This document shows, piece after piece, positions 15,964 through 23,847 of a DNA stretch of 64,000 bases; within the stretch, counting starts at the first letter, position 1; every line of letters begins with the position of its first letter. A program made the translations under genes and the position numbers. This DNA comes from Orlajensenia stereocauli (lineage in GTDB: Bacteria > Actinomycetota > Actinomycetes > Actinomycetales > Microbacteriaceae). The DNA is taken from the NCBI RefSeq assembly GCF_039548895.1, contig NZ_JBCLVG010000002.1, one strand, 5' to 3'. Under the pieces are notes generated by a model, which worked only from the letters and a program-made list of their open reading frames with translations, searched no databases and was not told the origin of the DNA.

Positions 15964-17292
15964 ATGCAGCACATGAAGAGAGCGGCCGGCGTAGTCCTGC
16001 TCGCAACGCTCGCACTGGCCGGTTGCTCGGCCACAGGCGGAGGCGACGGCACCGCAGCCGACGCAGATGCCTGCAAGCCGTCGACAGGCAAGGTCGATCT
16101 CGAGTTCACCTCGTGGATTCCCGGCATTGAGGATGCCGTGGCCCTGTGGAACTCCGAGAACCCCGACATCCAGGTGAAGGTGCAGACCGGACCGAACGGA
16201 AACTCCGGTACGTACCAGAACTTCTTCAACCAGCTCAAGGCGGGCAACGCGCCCGACCTCGGTCAGATCGAGTACGACGCCCTGCCGAACTTCCGCGTGC
16301 AGGACGGCCTCGAGGACATCGGCGTCTGCTCCGAGGTCGCCGCGGCGAAGGACTCCTTCGTGCCGTGGACCTGGGGTCAGGTCACCCTCGGCACCGACGA
16401 GAGCGTCTACGGCGTTCCGCAGGACTCCGGCCCCATGGCCCTGTTCTACAGGTCCGACCTGTTCGAGGCGAACAACATCCCGGTTCCGACCACGTGGGCC
16501 GAGTATAAGGATGCCGCCAAGAAGGTGCGCGCCGCCGGCGGGTACATCACCAACTTCTCGCAGAGCGACATCAACCAGTTCGCCGGCTTCGTCTGGCAGG
16601 CCGACGGCCAGTGGTTCCAGAACAACGGTGACGAGTGGACCGTCGACCTGACCGGTGACGCCTCCAAGCAGGTCGCCGACTACTGGCAGGAGCTCATCGA
16701 CGAGGATCTCGTCTCCACGGTTCCGGCCTGGACCGACGAGTGGAACAACGCCTACAACTCGGGCAACGTCTGGAGCTGGAACTCCGCCGTCTGGGGTGCC
16801 AACTCCATCGCGAGCGGCGCTCCCGACACTGCCGGCAAGTGGTCGGTCGCTCCCGCTCCGCAGTGGAACGCAGGCGAGGAGAAGGCCGGAAACTGGGGCG
16901 GATCATCCGTCGCCGTCTTCAAGGGAACCGACCACCTCTACGAGGCGTCGAAGTTCGCACTCTGGCTGAACACCTCCGACGAGTCGCTCACGCTGCTCAA
17001 CAAGTCGGCGAACATCTACCCCGCCACGACCGAGGGCCTCACCCTTCCGTCGCTGCAGGAGGGCGTCGAGTTCTACGGCGGCCAGAAGATCTACGACGTC
17101 TTCGCGGATGCCGCGACCCAGGTGAACCCCGACTTCGTGTGGGGCCCCACCATGACGCAGACCTACGCCGACGTCTCCGACGGCTTCAAGGCCGCCGTGA
17201 CCGGTGACGGTACCCTGTTCGATGCGCTCACCGATGGCCAGAAGTCGACCATCGACGCGATGAAGGCCCAGTCGATTCCGGTCAAGGGATAG
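15964..17292 (+). CDS. Family 1 extracellular sugar-binding lipoprotein
   Basis: The 442-residue protein has a lipoprotein signal (LALAGC, C21) and a cluster B substrate-binding fold with WIPGIEDAVALWNSENPDIQVKV near the N-terminus. GPMALFYRSDLFEANNIPVPTTWAEYKDAAKKV is the usual CUT1 segment. It would present a di- or oligogalactoside to the two permeases encoded upstream. The ATG at 15964 has GAGG before it. The longer frame adds a sequence that breaks the signal peptide. No ATP-binding subunit is in this operon, so a shared MsiK/MsmK-type ATPase elsewhere is implied. Confidence 0.9.
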   Translation: MQHMKRAAGVVLLATLALAGCSATGGGDGTAADADACKPSTGKVDLEFTSWIPGIEDAVALWNSENPDIQVKVQTGPNGNSGTYQNFFNQLKAGNAPDLGQIEYDALPNFRVQDGLEDIGVCSEVAAAKDSFVPWTWGQVTLGTDESVYGVPQDSGPMALFYRSDLFEANNIPVPTTWAEYKDAAKKVRAAGGYITNFSQSDINQFAGFVWQADGQWFQNNGDEWTVDLTGDASKQVADYWQELIDEDLVSTVPAWTDEWNNAYNSGNVWSWNSAVWGANSIASGAPDTAGKWSVAPAPQWNAGEEKAGNWGGSSVAVFKGTDHLYEASKFALWLNTSDESLTLLNKSANIYPATTEGLTLPSLQEGVEFYGGQKIYDVFADAATQVNPDFVWGPTMTQTYADVSDGFKAAVTGDGTLFDALTDGQKSTIDAMKAQSIPVKG

Positions 17293-17299
17293 TCATTTG

Positions 17300-19396
17300 A
17301 TGCATCACCTCCGTGCCGCGGGCGTCAGTCTCCTTCTCGACACCCGCGGCACGGGCGTGCCCGGCATCGTGCACTGGGGGCGAGACCTCGGCCCCCTGCC
17401 CGACGCCGAACTCGTGTCGCTCGCCGACGCGTTGGTTCCCGCCGTGTCTCCGTCGTCGATCGACGTGCCGCTGAGGCTGAGCCTCCTGCCCTCGTTCCGC
17501 GATGGCTGGAGCGGACGGCCGGCGCTGTCGGTGTTCCGCGATGCTCCGGTCGACCTGGCGCTGGAGCTCGTCGAGGTCGAGTCCGCGGGCTCCGGCACTG
17601 CATCCCGCGTCGTCGTGAGGCTGACGGATGCCGCAGCAGGAGTCGACGTCGCCACCGAGATCGAGCTCAGCGTCGAGGGCGTGCTGCGCGTGCGCCACAC
17701 CGTCACGAACACCGGCGACTCCGGGCTCGGCTTGGCGGCGGCATCCGTCGTCGTGCCGGTGCCCGATCGCGCGGGCGAGGTGCTCGACTTCTCGGGTCTC
17801 TGGACCCACGAGCGCCGCCCGCAACGCCGGACCCTCGGTCAGGGCGTGTGGTCGCGTGAGTCGCGGCACGGACGCCCCGGTCACGACAACGCGTACCTGC
17901 TGGCTGCCGGCACGCCCGGCTTCGGCTTCGGGCACGGCGAGGTCTGGGCTGCGCACCTCGCCTGGAGTGGAGACGCTGTGGTCTGGGCCGAGCGCTCTCC
18001 ACTGGGTCCGTCGACGATCGGCGCTGGCGAGATGCTCGCGCCCGGCGAGCTGAGCCTCGACGCCGGCGCCTCGTACGCCTCCCCGTGGACCGTCCTCGTG
18101 TACTCCGACGACGGGCTCGACGGAGTCTCCGACAGGCTGCATCCGTGGGTGCGATCGTGGTCGACCATCCGGAGCGCGAGGCCTGTCGTCCTCAACACCT
18201 GGGAGGCCGTCTATTTCGACCACTCCCTCGAACGCCTGACACCGCTGGTCGACGCCGCGGCCCAGGTGGGCGTCGAGCGCTTCGTGCTCGACGACGGCTG
18301 GTTCACCGGCCGCAGCGACGACCGCCGGGCGCTCGGCGACTGGTTCGTCGACCCGGCCGCATGGCCCGGCGGGCTGAATCCGCTGATCGAACGCGTTGTG
18401 GCATCCGGAATGGACTTCGGCCTGTGGGTCGAGCCCGAGATGGTCAACCGCGACTCCGACATCGCCCGCGCGCATCCCGACTGGGTTCTCGGGGCGTCGG
18501 ATGCCGTCACCTGGCGCTGGCAGAACGTGCTCGACCTGTCGAATCCCGACGCCTTCTCCTACGTGTTCCGGAGGCTCGACGCCCTGCTCGCCGAGTATCC
18601 GATCGCGTACCTCAAGTGGGATCACAACCGCGACCTGCTCGGCGGCTCCGCGCACCGGCAGACGTCGGCGCTGTACCGCCTCATCGACGCGGTGCGTGCG
18701 GCCCACCCCGGCGTCGAGATCGAATCGTGCGCCTCGGGTGGCGGTCGCGTCGACCTCGGCATCCTGGAGCGCACCGATCGAGTGTGGGTGAGCGACACCA
18801 ACGACCCGCTCGAGCGGCAGTCGATCCAGCGGTACACCTCGCTCGTGGTTCCGCCGGAGTATCTGGGCGGGCACCTCGGCGTCGCGAGGGCGCACACGAC
18901 AGGGCGCACCGCCACGCTGTCGTTCCGGCTCGCGACGGCGCTGTTCGGGCACGCCGGTATCGAGTGGAACATCGCGGAGGCGACCCCGGCGGAGCGCACG
19001 AGCGTGGCCGAGTGGATCGCCGTGTACAAGCGCGAGCGCGGACTGCTGCACAGCGGCCGCGTCGTGCGACCCGACGCGAGCGATGCCGCCATCCTGTGTC
19101 ACGGCGTCGTCGCGTCCGACGGCTCGCGGGCGCTGTTCAGCTACGCGGCCCTGGCGGCTCCGGCGGCCGCGATCCCGGCGCCCCAGCGCTTCCCGGGGCT
19201 CGATCCCGCGCGGCGTTACAGGGTGCGCCCGCTCGTGCTCGGCGCCGACGTCTTCACGCTGCAGGATGCCGCCCCGGCGTGGTGGGAGGCAGGCGAGGTC
19301 GTGCTCTCGGGAGCCGTGCTCGGCGAGGTCGGGCTGCCGATGCCGCTGATCGCGCCCGAGAACGCCGTGCTGGTGGAGTTCGACGCGGTCGACTGA
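17300..19396 (+). CDS. GH36 alpha-galactosidase
   Basis: The 698-residue enzyme belongs to glycoside hydrolase family 36 (melibiase type). An N-terminal beta-supersandwich precedes the barrel. LNTWEAVYFD and FVLDDGWF lead to the nucleophile D441 in YLKWDHNRD, then CASGGGRVD and the acid/base region WVSDTNDP (D499/D502). It hydrolyses terminal alpha-galactosides such as melibiose or raffinose. It begins seven bases after the binding-protein stop and is the last gene of the operon, so the regulon covers both anomeric galactosides. The ATG at 17300 is preferred over the TTG three bases earlier. Confidence 0.92.
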   Translation: MHHLRAAGVSLLLDTRGTGVPGIVHWGRDLGPLPDAELVSLADALVPAVSPSSIDVPLRLSLLPSFRDGWSGRPALSVFRDAPVDLALELVEVESAGSGTASRVVVRLTDAAAGVDVATEIELSVEGVLRVRHTVTNTGDSGLGLAAASVVVPVPDRAGEVLDFSGLWTHERRPQRRTLGQGVWSRESRHGRPGHDNAYLLAAGTPGFGFGHGEVWAAHLAWSGDAVVWAERSPLGPSTIGAGEMLAPGELSLDAGASYASPWTVLVYSDDGLDGVSDRLHPWVRSWSTIRSARPVVLNTWEAVYFDHSLERLTPLVDAAAQVGVERFVLDDGWFTGRSDDRRALGDWFVDPAAWPGGLNPLIERVVASGMDFGLWVEPEMVNRDSDIARAHPDWVLGASDAVTWRWQNVLDLSNPDAFSYVFRRLDALLAEYPIAYLKWDHNRDLLGGSAHRQTSALYRLIDAVRAAHPGVEIESCASGGGRVDLGILERTDRVWVSDTNDPLERQSIQRYTSLVVPPEYLGGHLGVARAHTTGRTATLSFRLATALFGHAGIEWNIAEATPAERTSVAEWIAVYKRERGLLHSGRVVRPDASDAAILCHGVVASDGSRALFSYAALAAPAAAIPAPQRFPGLDPARRYRVRPLVLGADVFTLQDAAPAWWEAGEVVLSGAVLGEVGLPMPLIAPENAVLVEFDAVD

Positions 19397-19403
19397 CTTT
19401 CCC

Positions 19404-19525
19404 GGTCGCTGAGCGCCGTACTGAAGGACCGCGAAGCGGCCCTGAAGCAGACCGAGCGCAGCGACAGTCCGAAGTGCGGTGACAGGGCGCTTCGGCCGCG
19501 GACTGCGTCCGGGCCTCACCGAGCG
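19404..19525. repeat. REP-like pair at the end of the GH36 gene
   Basis: A diverged type B-like element (about 19404-19477, starting CGGTCGCTGAGCGCC) is followed by a good type A element (19487-19525, core CCGCGGACTGCGTCCGGGCC). The two are inverted relative to each other. Confidence 0.65.
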
Positions 19526-19564
19526 GGGTGCGCGCGTCGCGGGCGGCCGGTGCCCCCGCCTCAC

Positions 19565-19570
19565 TATGCT
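19565..19570 (+). promoter_or_regulatory. Leaderless promoter -10 box (DUF998 gene)
   Basis: TATGCT ends seven bases before the GTG start. No Shine-Dalgarno sequence is present. Confidence 0.65.
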
Positions 19571-19577
19571 CGGGCGC

Positions 19578-20753
19578 GTGAGCCACCCCACACCAGCACA
19601 GTCGACACCCGCCGAGTCCGTCGCATCCGTCGCCCCACCCGGCCCGACCGGAGCCACCACGGCTGCGAACGTCGAATCGCGCGCGCTGCTCTTCGCCATC
19701 GGTGGCTTCGTGGCCGCGGCGGTCATCGGGCTCATCCTGTTCGGCGGCCGCGACGTGCCTCTCGCCGGCGCGGATTCGCTCGGCAACGTGACCGCCGTGG
19801 TGAGCGCTGTCATCGCGCTCGTCGTGTTCATCGCCGGGTACGTGCTGTCGTACGCCGAGCCGTCGCGGGCCTGGTTGCGCGATGTGCGCCTCGGCCGGCA
19901 GTTCCTCGACATCGGCGGGCTGGCCTTCGCGCATGCGGTGCTCTGCTTCCTGGCCTTCGGCGTGCTCTTCAAGCTGTTGGAGGGCGCCTTCATCGGCGCG
20001 GTCGTGTTCCCGTTCGCAGCGGCAGCAATGCTCGGTGCCGCGTGTGCAGCCAGCAGCTACTTCGTCTACCTCTCCGCCGTGCACATGACGACCTCGCGCG
20101 TGGCGGCGACCATGGCCATCTTCCTGGTGCTCGGTCTGCTGACCAGCATGCTGACGGCCGGCGATCCGAACTGGTGGAAGATGAACATCAGCGCTCTCGG
20201 CATGAGCGACGACCTGTCGGGATACGTGTTCAACTTCACCCTCGTGATCGCAGGCATCGTGATCACCACCATGGCCAACTACATGACGGCCGAACTGGAG
20301 TCCGGGCCGCTCACGCGAACCGACGAGACGACGACGGATGCCGTGTCTCGAGGCCGAGCCCGATACGTCAAGTGGTCGCTCGTCCTGATCGGCGTGTTCC
20401 TGGCCTGCGTCGGGATCTTCCCCGTCGACGACTTCTTCGCCATCCACAACACCGTCGCCATCGGCATGGCCGTCGTGTTCGCCGTGTTGGTGTTCAGGCT
20501 GCCGTGGGTGGTTCCAGGCCTGCCGCGGGCGTTCTTCGTGGTCGGCTACATCTTCATCGCGGTGATCGCGGTGACTGCCGTCTTCTTCGCCACGGGGTAC
20601 TACAACCTGACCGCCGTCGAGATCATCGCCTTCGCGCTCATCTTCACGTGGCTGATCGTGCTGATCCGCATGGTGTCTGCGGCGGCGACGGATGCGGCCG
20701 CATCGCTCGGTGAGGCCCGGACGAAGTCCGCGGCCGAAGCGCCCCGGGGCTGA
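19578..20753 (+). CDS. DUF998 membrane protein with a repeat-derived C-terminus
   Basis: The 391-residue protein has about ten transmembrane helices in two halves. WWKMNISALGMSDDLSGYVFNF matches the DUF998 signature seen in small integral membrane proteins of unknown function. GTG at 19578 is chosen because a TATGCT -10 box lies seven bases upstream. The longer frame runs into a REP-like repeat. The last 15 or so residues (SLGEARTKSAAEAP) are the direct translation of a type A REP element that overlaps the gene end, so the original stop was probably lost or moved when the repeat arrived. Confidence 0.75.
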   Translation: MSHPTPAQSTPAESVASVAPPGPTGATTAANVESRALLFAIGGFVAAAVIGLILFGGRDVPLAGADSLGNVTAVVSAVIALVVFIAGYVLSYAEPSRAWLRDVRLGRQFLDIGGLAFAHAVLCFLAFGVLFKLLEGAFIGAVVFPFAAAAMLGAACAASSYFVYLSAVHMTTSRVAATMAIFLVLGLLTSMLTAGDPNWWKMNISALGMSDDLSGYVFNFTLVIAGIVITTMANYMTAELESGPLTRTDETTTDAVSRGRARYVKWSLVLIGVFLACVGIFPVDDFFAIHNTVAIGMAVVFAVLVFRLPWVVPGLPRAFFVVGYIFIAVIAVTAVFFATGYYNLTAVEIIAFALIFTWLIVLIRMVSAAATDAAASLGEARTKSAAEAPRG

Positions 20754-20808
20754 GCGACGCGGTCAGGCGACGCTTCGACCGCGCGCTGCGCGCGGGTCTC
20801 AGCGAACG
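20704..20808. repeat. Two REP-like elements, the first inside the DUF998 coding end
   Basis: A type A copy at 20704-20742 has core GGCCCGGACGAAGTCCGCGG. An inverted, diverged copy at 20771-20808 has GCGCGCTGCGCGCGGG in its centre. The pair lies between convergent genes. Confidence 0.75.
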
Positions 20809-20814
20809 GGGCTG

Positions 20815-21585
20815 CTACAGCTGCACGGGCTCCAGCACAGCGCGCTTGGCCGCGCGGCCGTCGCCTGACGAGCGCCCGGTGAGGCGGCGCCCGATCCACG
20901 GCAGCACGAACTCGCGGTAGTACGCGGCGGTGTTGCGCGACTTCGGTCCTGAGGGAGCCGCAGCGACTTCTTCGACGCCCCACTCGACCGGCACCGGAAC
21001 CCCGACCTCGGTGAGCACGTTGCTGGCGACGCGGGCGTGGCCCAGCGCGTTCAGGTGCAGGCGGTCGGCCGACCAGTAGCGGATGTCGCGCAGTCCGACA
21101 TCCGAGAAGTTGTCGACGAAGGTCACGCCGGGCAACTCCGCCAGGTCGCGCAGCGCCGTCGTGAGGTCGCGGCCGCGACGGTCGAACGCCGAGCCCAACG
21201 GCAGGTGGTCGAGGGGATTGGCTCCCGAGAGCATGAGCGCGTGGATGCCCTCGGCACGAATGCGCTCGATGGCCCCGCGGAAGCGCCCGGCGATGAGCTC
21301 CACGTCCATGCGCGGTCGCAGGATGTCGTTGCCGCCGCCGTTGAAGCTGATCACCTCGGGGCGCAGGTCGAGCGCCGGCTGAAGCTGCTCGTCGATGATC
21401 GGAACGAGCTTGCGGCCACGGATGGCGAGGTTCGCGTAGGTGACAGGACCGCCGCCCGTCGAGGCAGCGTGCTGGGCGAGCCCGACCGCGACGAAGTCGG
21501 CCCAACCGCGCACAGTGCCGTCGGGCTGCTCGTCGCCGACGCCTTCGGTGAAGCTGTCTCCGATGGCCACATAACTGCTGAACAC
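20815..21585 (-). CDS. SGNH/GDSL-family hydrolase
   Basis: The 256-residue esterase-like enzyme has block I GDSFTEG with nucleophile S11, block III GGGND (83-87) and the catalytic D174/H177 in ADRLHLN. It has no signal peptide or membrane segment, so it is probably cytoplasmic. These enzymes hydrolyse acyl esters of lipids or sugars and the substrate is not evident. The start is GTG with GGGGAGAG upstream. The last 40 residues are basic and may extend beyond the catalytic domain. It appears monocistronic. Confidence 0.85.
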   Translation of the reverse strand: MFSSYVAIGDSFTEGVGDEQPDGTVRGWADFVAVGLAQHAASTGGGPVTYANLAIRGRKLVPIIDEQLQPALDLRPEVISFNGGGNDILRPRMDVELIAGRFRGAIERIRAEGIHALMLSGANPLDHLPLGSAFDRRGRDLTTALRDLAELPGVTFVDNFSDVGLRDIRYWSADRLHLNALGHARVASNVLTEVGVPVPVEWGVEEVAAAPSGPKSRNTAAYYREFVLPWIGRRLTGRSSGDGRAAKRAVLEPVQL

Positions 21586-21676
21586 GTACTCTCCCCGATC
21601 CCGTGCCGGCTCGGCCGGGCACCCGTCGAGCCTAGACCTGCCAGCCGACCCGCTAGCCGAAGGTGGCGGAGGCTGT

Positions 21677-21763
21677 GCGCTTCGGGCGGTCGCTTCGCTC
21701 GGCCCTCAGCGAGCGTGAGGTACTCGTTCGCCGAGGCCCGGGCGCAGCCCGCGGTCGAAGCGC
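21677..21763. repeat. REP-like inverted pair (types B and A) upstream of the hadA-like gene
   Basis: An inverted type B element (21677-21715, core CGGTCGCTTCGCTCGGCC) faces a type A element (21725-21763). Together they could fold into a long hairpin. The hadA-like promoter starts seven bases after the second copy. Confidence 0.75.
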
Positions 21764-21769
21764 GACCAG

Positions 21770-21775
21770 TAGACT
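21770..21775 (+). promoter_or_regulatory. Leaderless promoter -10 box (hadA-like gene)
   Basis: TAGACT ends six bases before the GTG start codon. Confidence 0.65.
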
Positions 21776-21781
21776 GGCCGG

Positions 21782-22228
21782 GTGCCTGTGAACCCCGAGC
21801 TGCTGGGACGCACGTTCCCGCCTGCGCCCTCCTATCTCGTCGGTCGTGAGAAGGTGCGCGAGTTCTCGCGTGCGGTCTTCGCCACGAATCCGATCAACCT
21901 CGATGTCGACGCCGCCCGCACCGCCGGCCACGCCGACCTCGTCGCGCCGCCGACGTTCGCCATCGTCGTGCAGGAGATCACCCTCGCCCAATTGCTGGCC
22001 GAGGAGGACTCGGGCATCGACTTCACCCGGGTCGTGCACGGCGACCAGCGCTTCACGACGACGCGCGCCATCGTCGCCGGCGACGAGCTCACAGCGCAGC
22101 TCGCAGTCACCAGCGTCAAGACCCTGGGCGGCCACTCGATGGTCACCGCCGAGTCCACCATCACCGATGCAGCCGGAGAGCACGTCGTCACCGCCATCTC
22201 CACCCTGGTCGTGCGAGGAGACGAGTGA
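21782..22228 (+). CDS. FAS1-type MaoC N-terminal dehydratase subunit, HadA-like
   Basis: The 148-residue hot-dog-fold protein matches the FAS1_DH/UPF0336 family: GRTFPPAPSYLVGREKVREFSRAVFA at the N-terminus, APPTFAIVV, and VVHGDQRFTTTRAIVAGDEL. It lacks the catalytic D-x-N-P-x-H and pairs with the next protein, as mycobacterial HadA pairs with catalytic HadB in (3R)-hydroxyacyl-ACP dehydration. In Microbacteriaceae this pair sits beside murB, as here. GTG follows a leaderless promoter. The stop overlaps the HadB-like start. Confidence 0.8.
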   Translation: MPVNPELLGRTFPPAPSYLVGREKVREFSRAVFATNPINLDVDAARTAGHADLVAPPTFAIVVQEITLAQLLAEEDSGIDFTRVVHGDQRFTTTRAIVAGDELTAQLAVTSVKTLGGHSMVTAESTITDAAGEHVVTAISTLVVRGDE

Positions 22229-22644
22229 TGCCCCAGCTGACCGACCTGACCGTCGGCGACATCGTCGCCGAGCGATCCGTCACCCTCACGCGGGACTCCC
22301 TCGTGCGCTACGCCGGTGCATCCGGAGACTTCAACCCCATCCACTACCGCGATGACGTCGCGGCTTCCGTGGGCCTGCCCGGCGTCCTCGCCCACGGCAT
22401 GCTCACCATGGGTCTCGCCGTGCAGCCCGTCGTCGACTGGGCCGGCGACCCGGCCCGCGTCGTCGACTACCAGGTGCGCTTCACGCGTCCGGTACTCGTC
22501 GACCCGCAGGACGGCGCCGTCGTGAGCGTCGTCGCCAAGGTCGGCGCACTCGACGTCGAGGCGTCCGTCGCCCGGATCGACCTGACCGTGAGCTTCGACG
22601 ATGCGACCGTGCTGGGCAAGGCCCAGGTGCGGGTGCGGCTCTAG
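22228..22644 (+). CDS. MaoC-like (3R)-hydroxyacyl dehydratase, HadB-like
   Basis: The 138-residue hydratase-2 domain carries the catalytic motif YAGASGDFNPIHYRD (D34, N36, H39) and GLPGVLAHGMLTMG, typical of HadB and R-specific enoyl hydratases. It would complete a heterodimer with the preceding protein and act on acyl-ACP or acyl-CoA in fatty acid metabolism. The ATG overlaps the upstream TGA by one base. MurB starts three bases after its stop, so the three genes form one unit. Confidence 0.85.
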   Translation: MPQLTDLTVGDIVAERSVTLTRDSLVRYAGASGDFNPIHYRDDVAASVGLPGVLAHGMLTMGLAVQPVVDWAGDPARVVDYQVRFTRPVLVDPQDGAVVSVVAKVGALDVEASVARIDLTVSFDDATVLGKAQVRVRL

Positions 22645-22647
22645 CCC

Positions 22648-23826
22648 ATGTCCCATTCCTCGATCGTCGCCCTGCGCGAGCTCACCACCATGCGTGTCGG
22701 TGGTCTGCCCGAACGGATGCTCACTGTCACGACGCAGCGCGACCTCGTCGATGCGGTTCTCGCGGTGTGGGCCGATGGCGGCGACTGGCTGCTCCTCGGC
22801 GGCGGCTCGAACACCGTCGCGAGCGACGAGCCGTTCGATGGCACCGTCATCCGCATCGCGACCAAGGGCATCGAGGTGTTGCCGGAGTCTTCCGGCCCGG
22901 GGCTCGTGCGGCTGCGGGTACAGGCCGGTGAACCCTGGGACGACCTCGTGGCCTACACGGTGCGGCACGGCTGGTCGGGCATCGAGGCGCTCAGCGGCAT
23001 CCCCGGATTGGCCGGAGCCGCCCCGATCCAGAACATCGGAGCCTACGGCCAGGAGGTCTCCAGCGCTCTGACCGCCATCGAGTTCCTCGACTACGACAGT
23101 GGCGAGGTCGAGCGGGTCGATGCGGCCGACCTCGAACTCGGCTACCGCACCTCGGTCATCAAGCAGGGTCGCCAGGGCGTCGTCGTGTCGATCGAGCTCG
23201 AGCTGCACGACACGGCGCACGAGCGCGACGTGCTCGGCGAGGAGCTCGGTCAGCCCATCGCCTATGCGCAGCTGGCCAGCACCCTCGGCGTGCAGCCGGG
23301 AGACAGGGTCTCGATCTCGCAGGTGCGGGCTGCAGTGCTTGCGCTGCGTGCGTCGAAGGGCATGGTGCTGAACGCCGACGACAACGACACCTGGAGCGCC
23401 GGTTCGTTCTTCACCAACCCGATCGTGCGCGAGAGCTTCGCCCGCACGCTTCCGGCCGATGCTCCGCGCTGGCCGATGGCGGCCGACGAGCCCGACGTCG
23501 TCGAGCCCCTCGACAGGCCGTCCATCGACCCGTGGGAGGCTGCGCAGCAGGCTCTCGCCGCACCGGCACCCTCGGCGGAGCCGACCCCGCGCCTCGTGAA
23601 GCTGTCGGCGGCATGGCTCATCGAGCACTCCGGCATCCGTCGCGGCTTCGGGCTGCCCGGAACGCAGGCCGCCATCTCGAGCAAGCACACCCTCGCCATC
23701 ACCAACCGCGGTGAGGCGACGGGCGAGGAGATCGCCCAGCTGGCGCGGTACGTGCAGCAGCGAGTGCAGGCAGAGTTCGGCATCATCCTGCATCCTGAGC
23801 CCGTGACCGTGGGCCTGGAGATCTAG
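22648..23826 (+). CDS. murB: UDP-N-acetylmuramate dehydrogenase
   Basis: The 392-residue flavoenzyme reduces UDP-GlcNAc-enolpyruvate to UDP-MurNAc in peptidoglycan synthesis. It shows the FAD-binding LLLGGGSNTVASD, GWSGIEALSGIPGLAGAAPIQNIGAYGQEV, GYRTSVIK, the serine proton donor region in NDTWSAGSFFTNP and the C-terminal LAITNRG segment. It is a type I MurB with an inserted loop of about 60 residues rich in Pro and Ala before KLSAAWLIEHSG, longer than in E. coli. It is co-transcribed with the dehydratase pair. Confidence 0.95.
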   Translation: MSHSSIVALRELTTMRVGGLPERMLTVTTQRDLVDAVLAVWADGGDWLLLGGGSNTVASDEPFDGTVIRIATKGIEVLPESSGPGLVRLRVQAGEPWDDLVAYTVRHGWSGIEALSGIPGLAGAAPIQNIGAYGQEVSSALTAIEFLDYDSGEVERVDAADLELGYRTSVIKQGRQGVVVSIELELHDTAHERDVLGEELGQPIAYAQLASTLGVQPGDRVSISQVRAAVLALRASKGMVLNADDNDTWSAGSFFTNPIVRESFARTLPADAPRWPMAADEPDVVEPLDRPSIDPWEAAQQALAAPAPSAEPTPRLVKLSAAWLIEHSGIRRGFGLPGTQAAISSKHTLAITNRGEATGEEIAQLARYVQQRVQAEFGIILHPEPVTVGLEI

Positions 23827-23847
23827 GTCCCGACCCGCGAGCGGAGG

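Noticed and set aside
17282..19993. Open frame of 903 codons antisense to the GH36 gene
   Set aside because: The translation is Arg/Ala/Gly-rich without domains, while the opposite strand has intact GH36 catalytic motifs.
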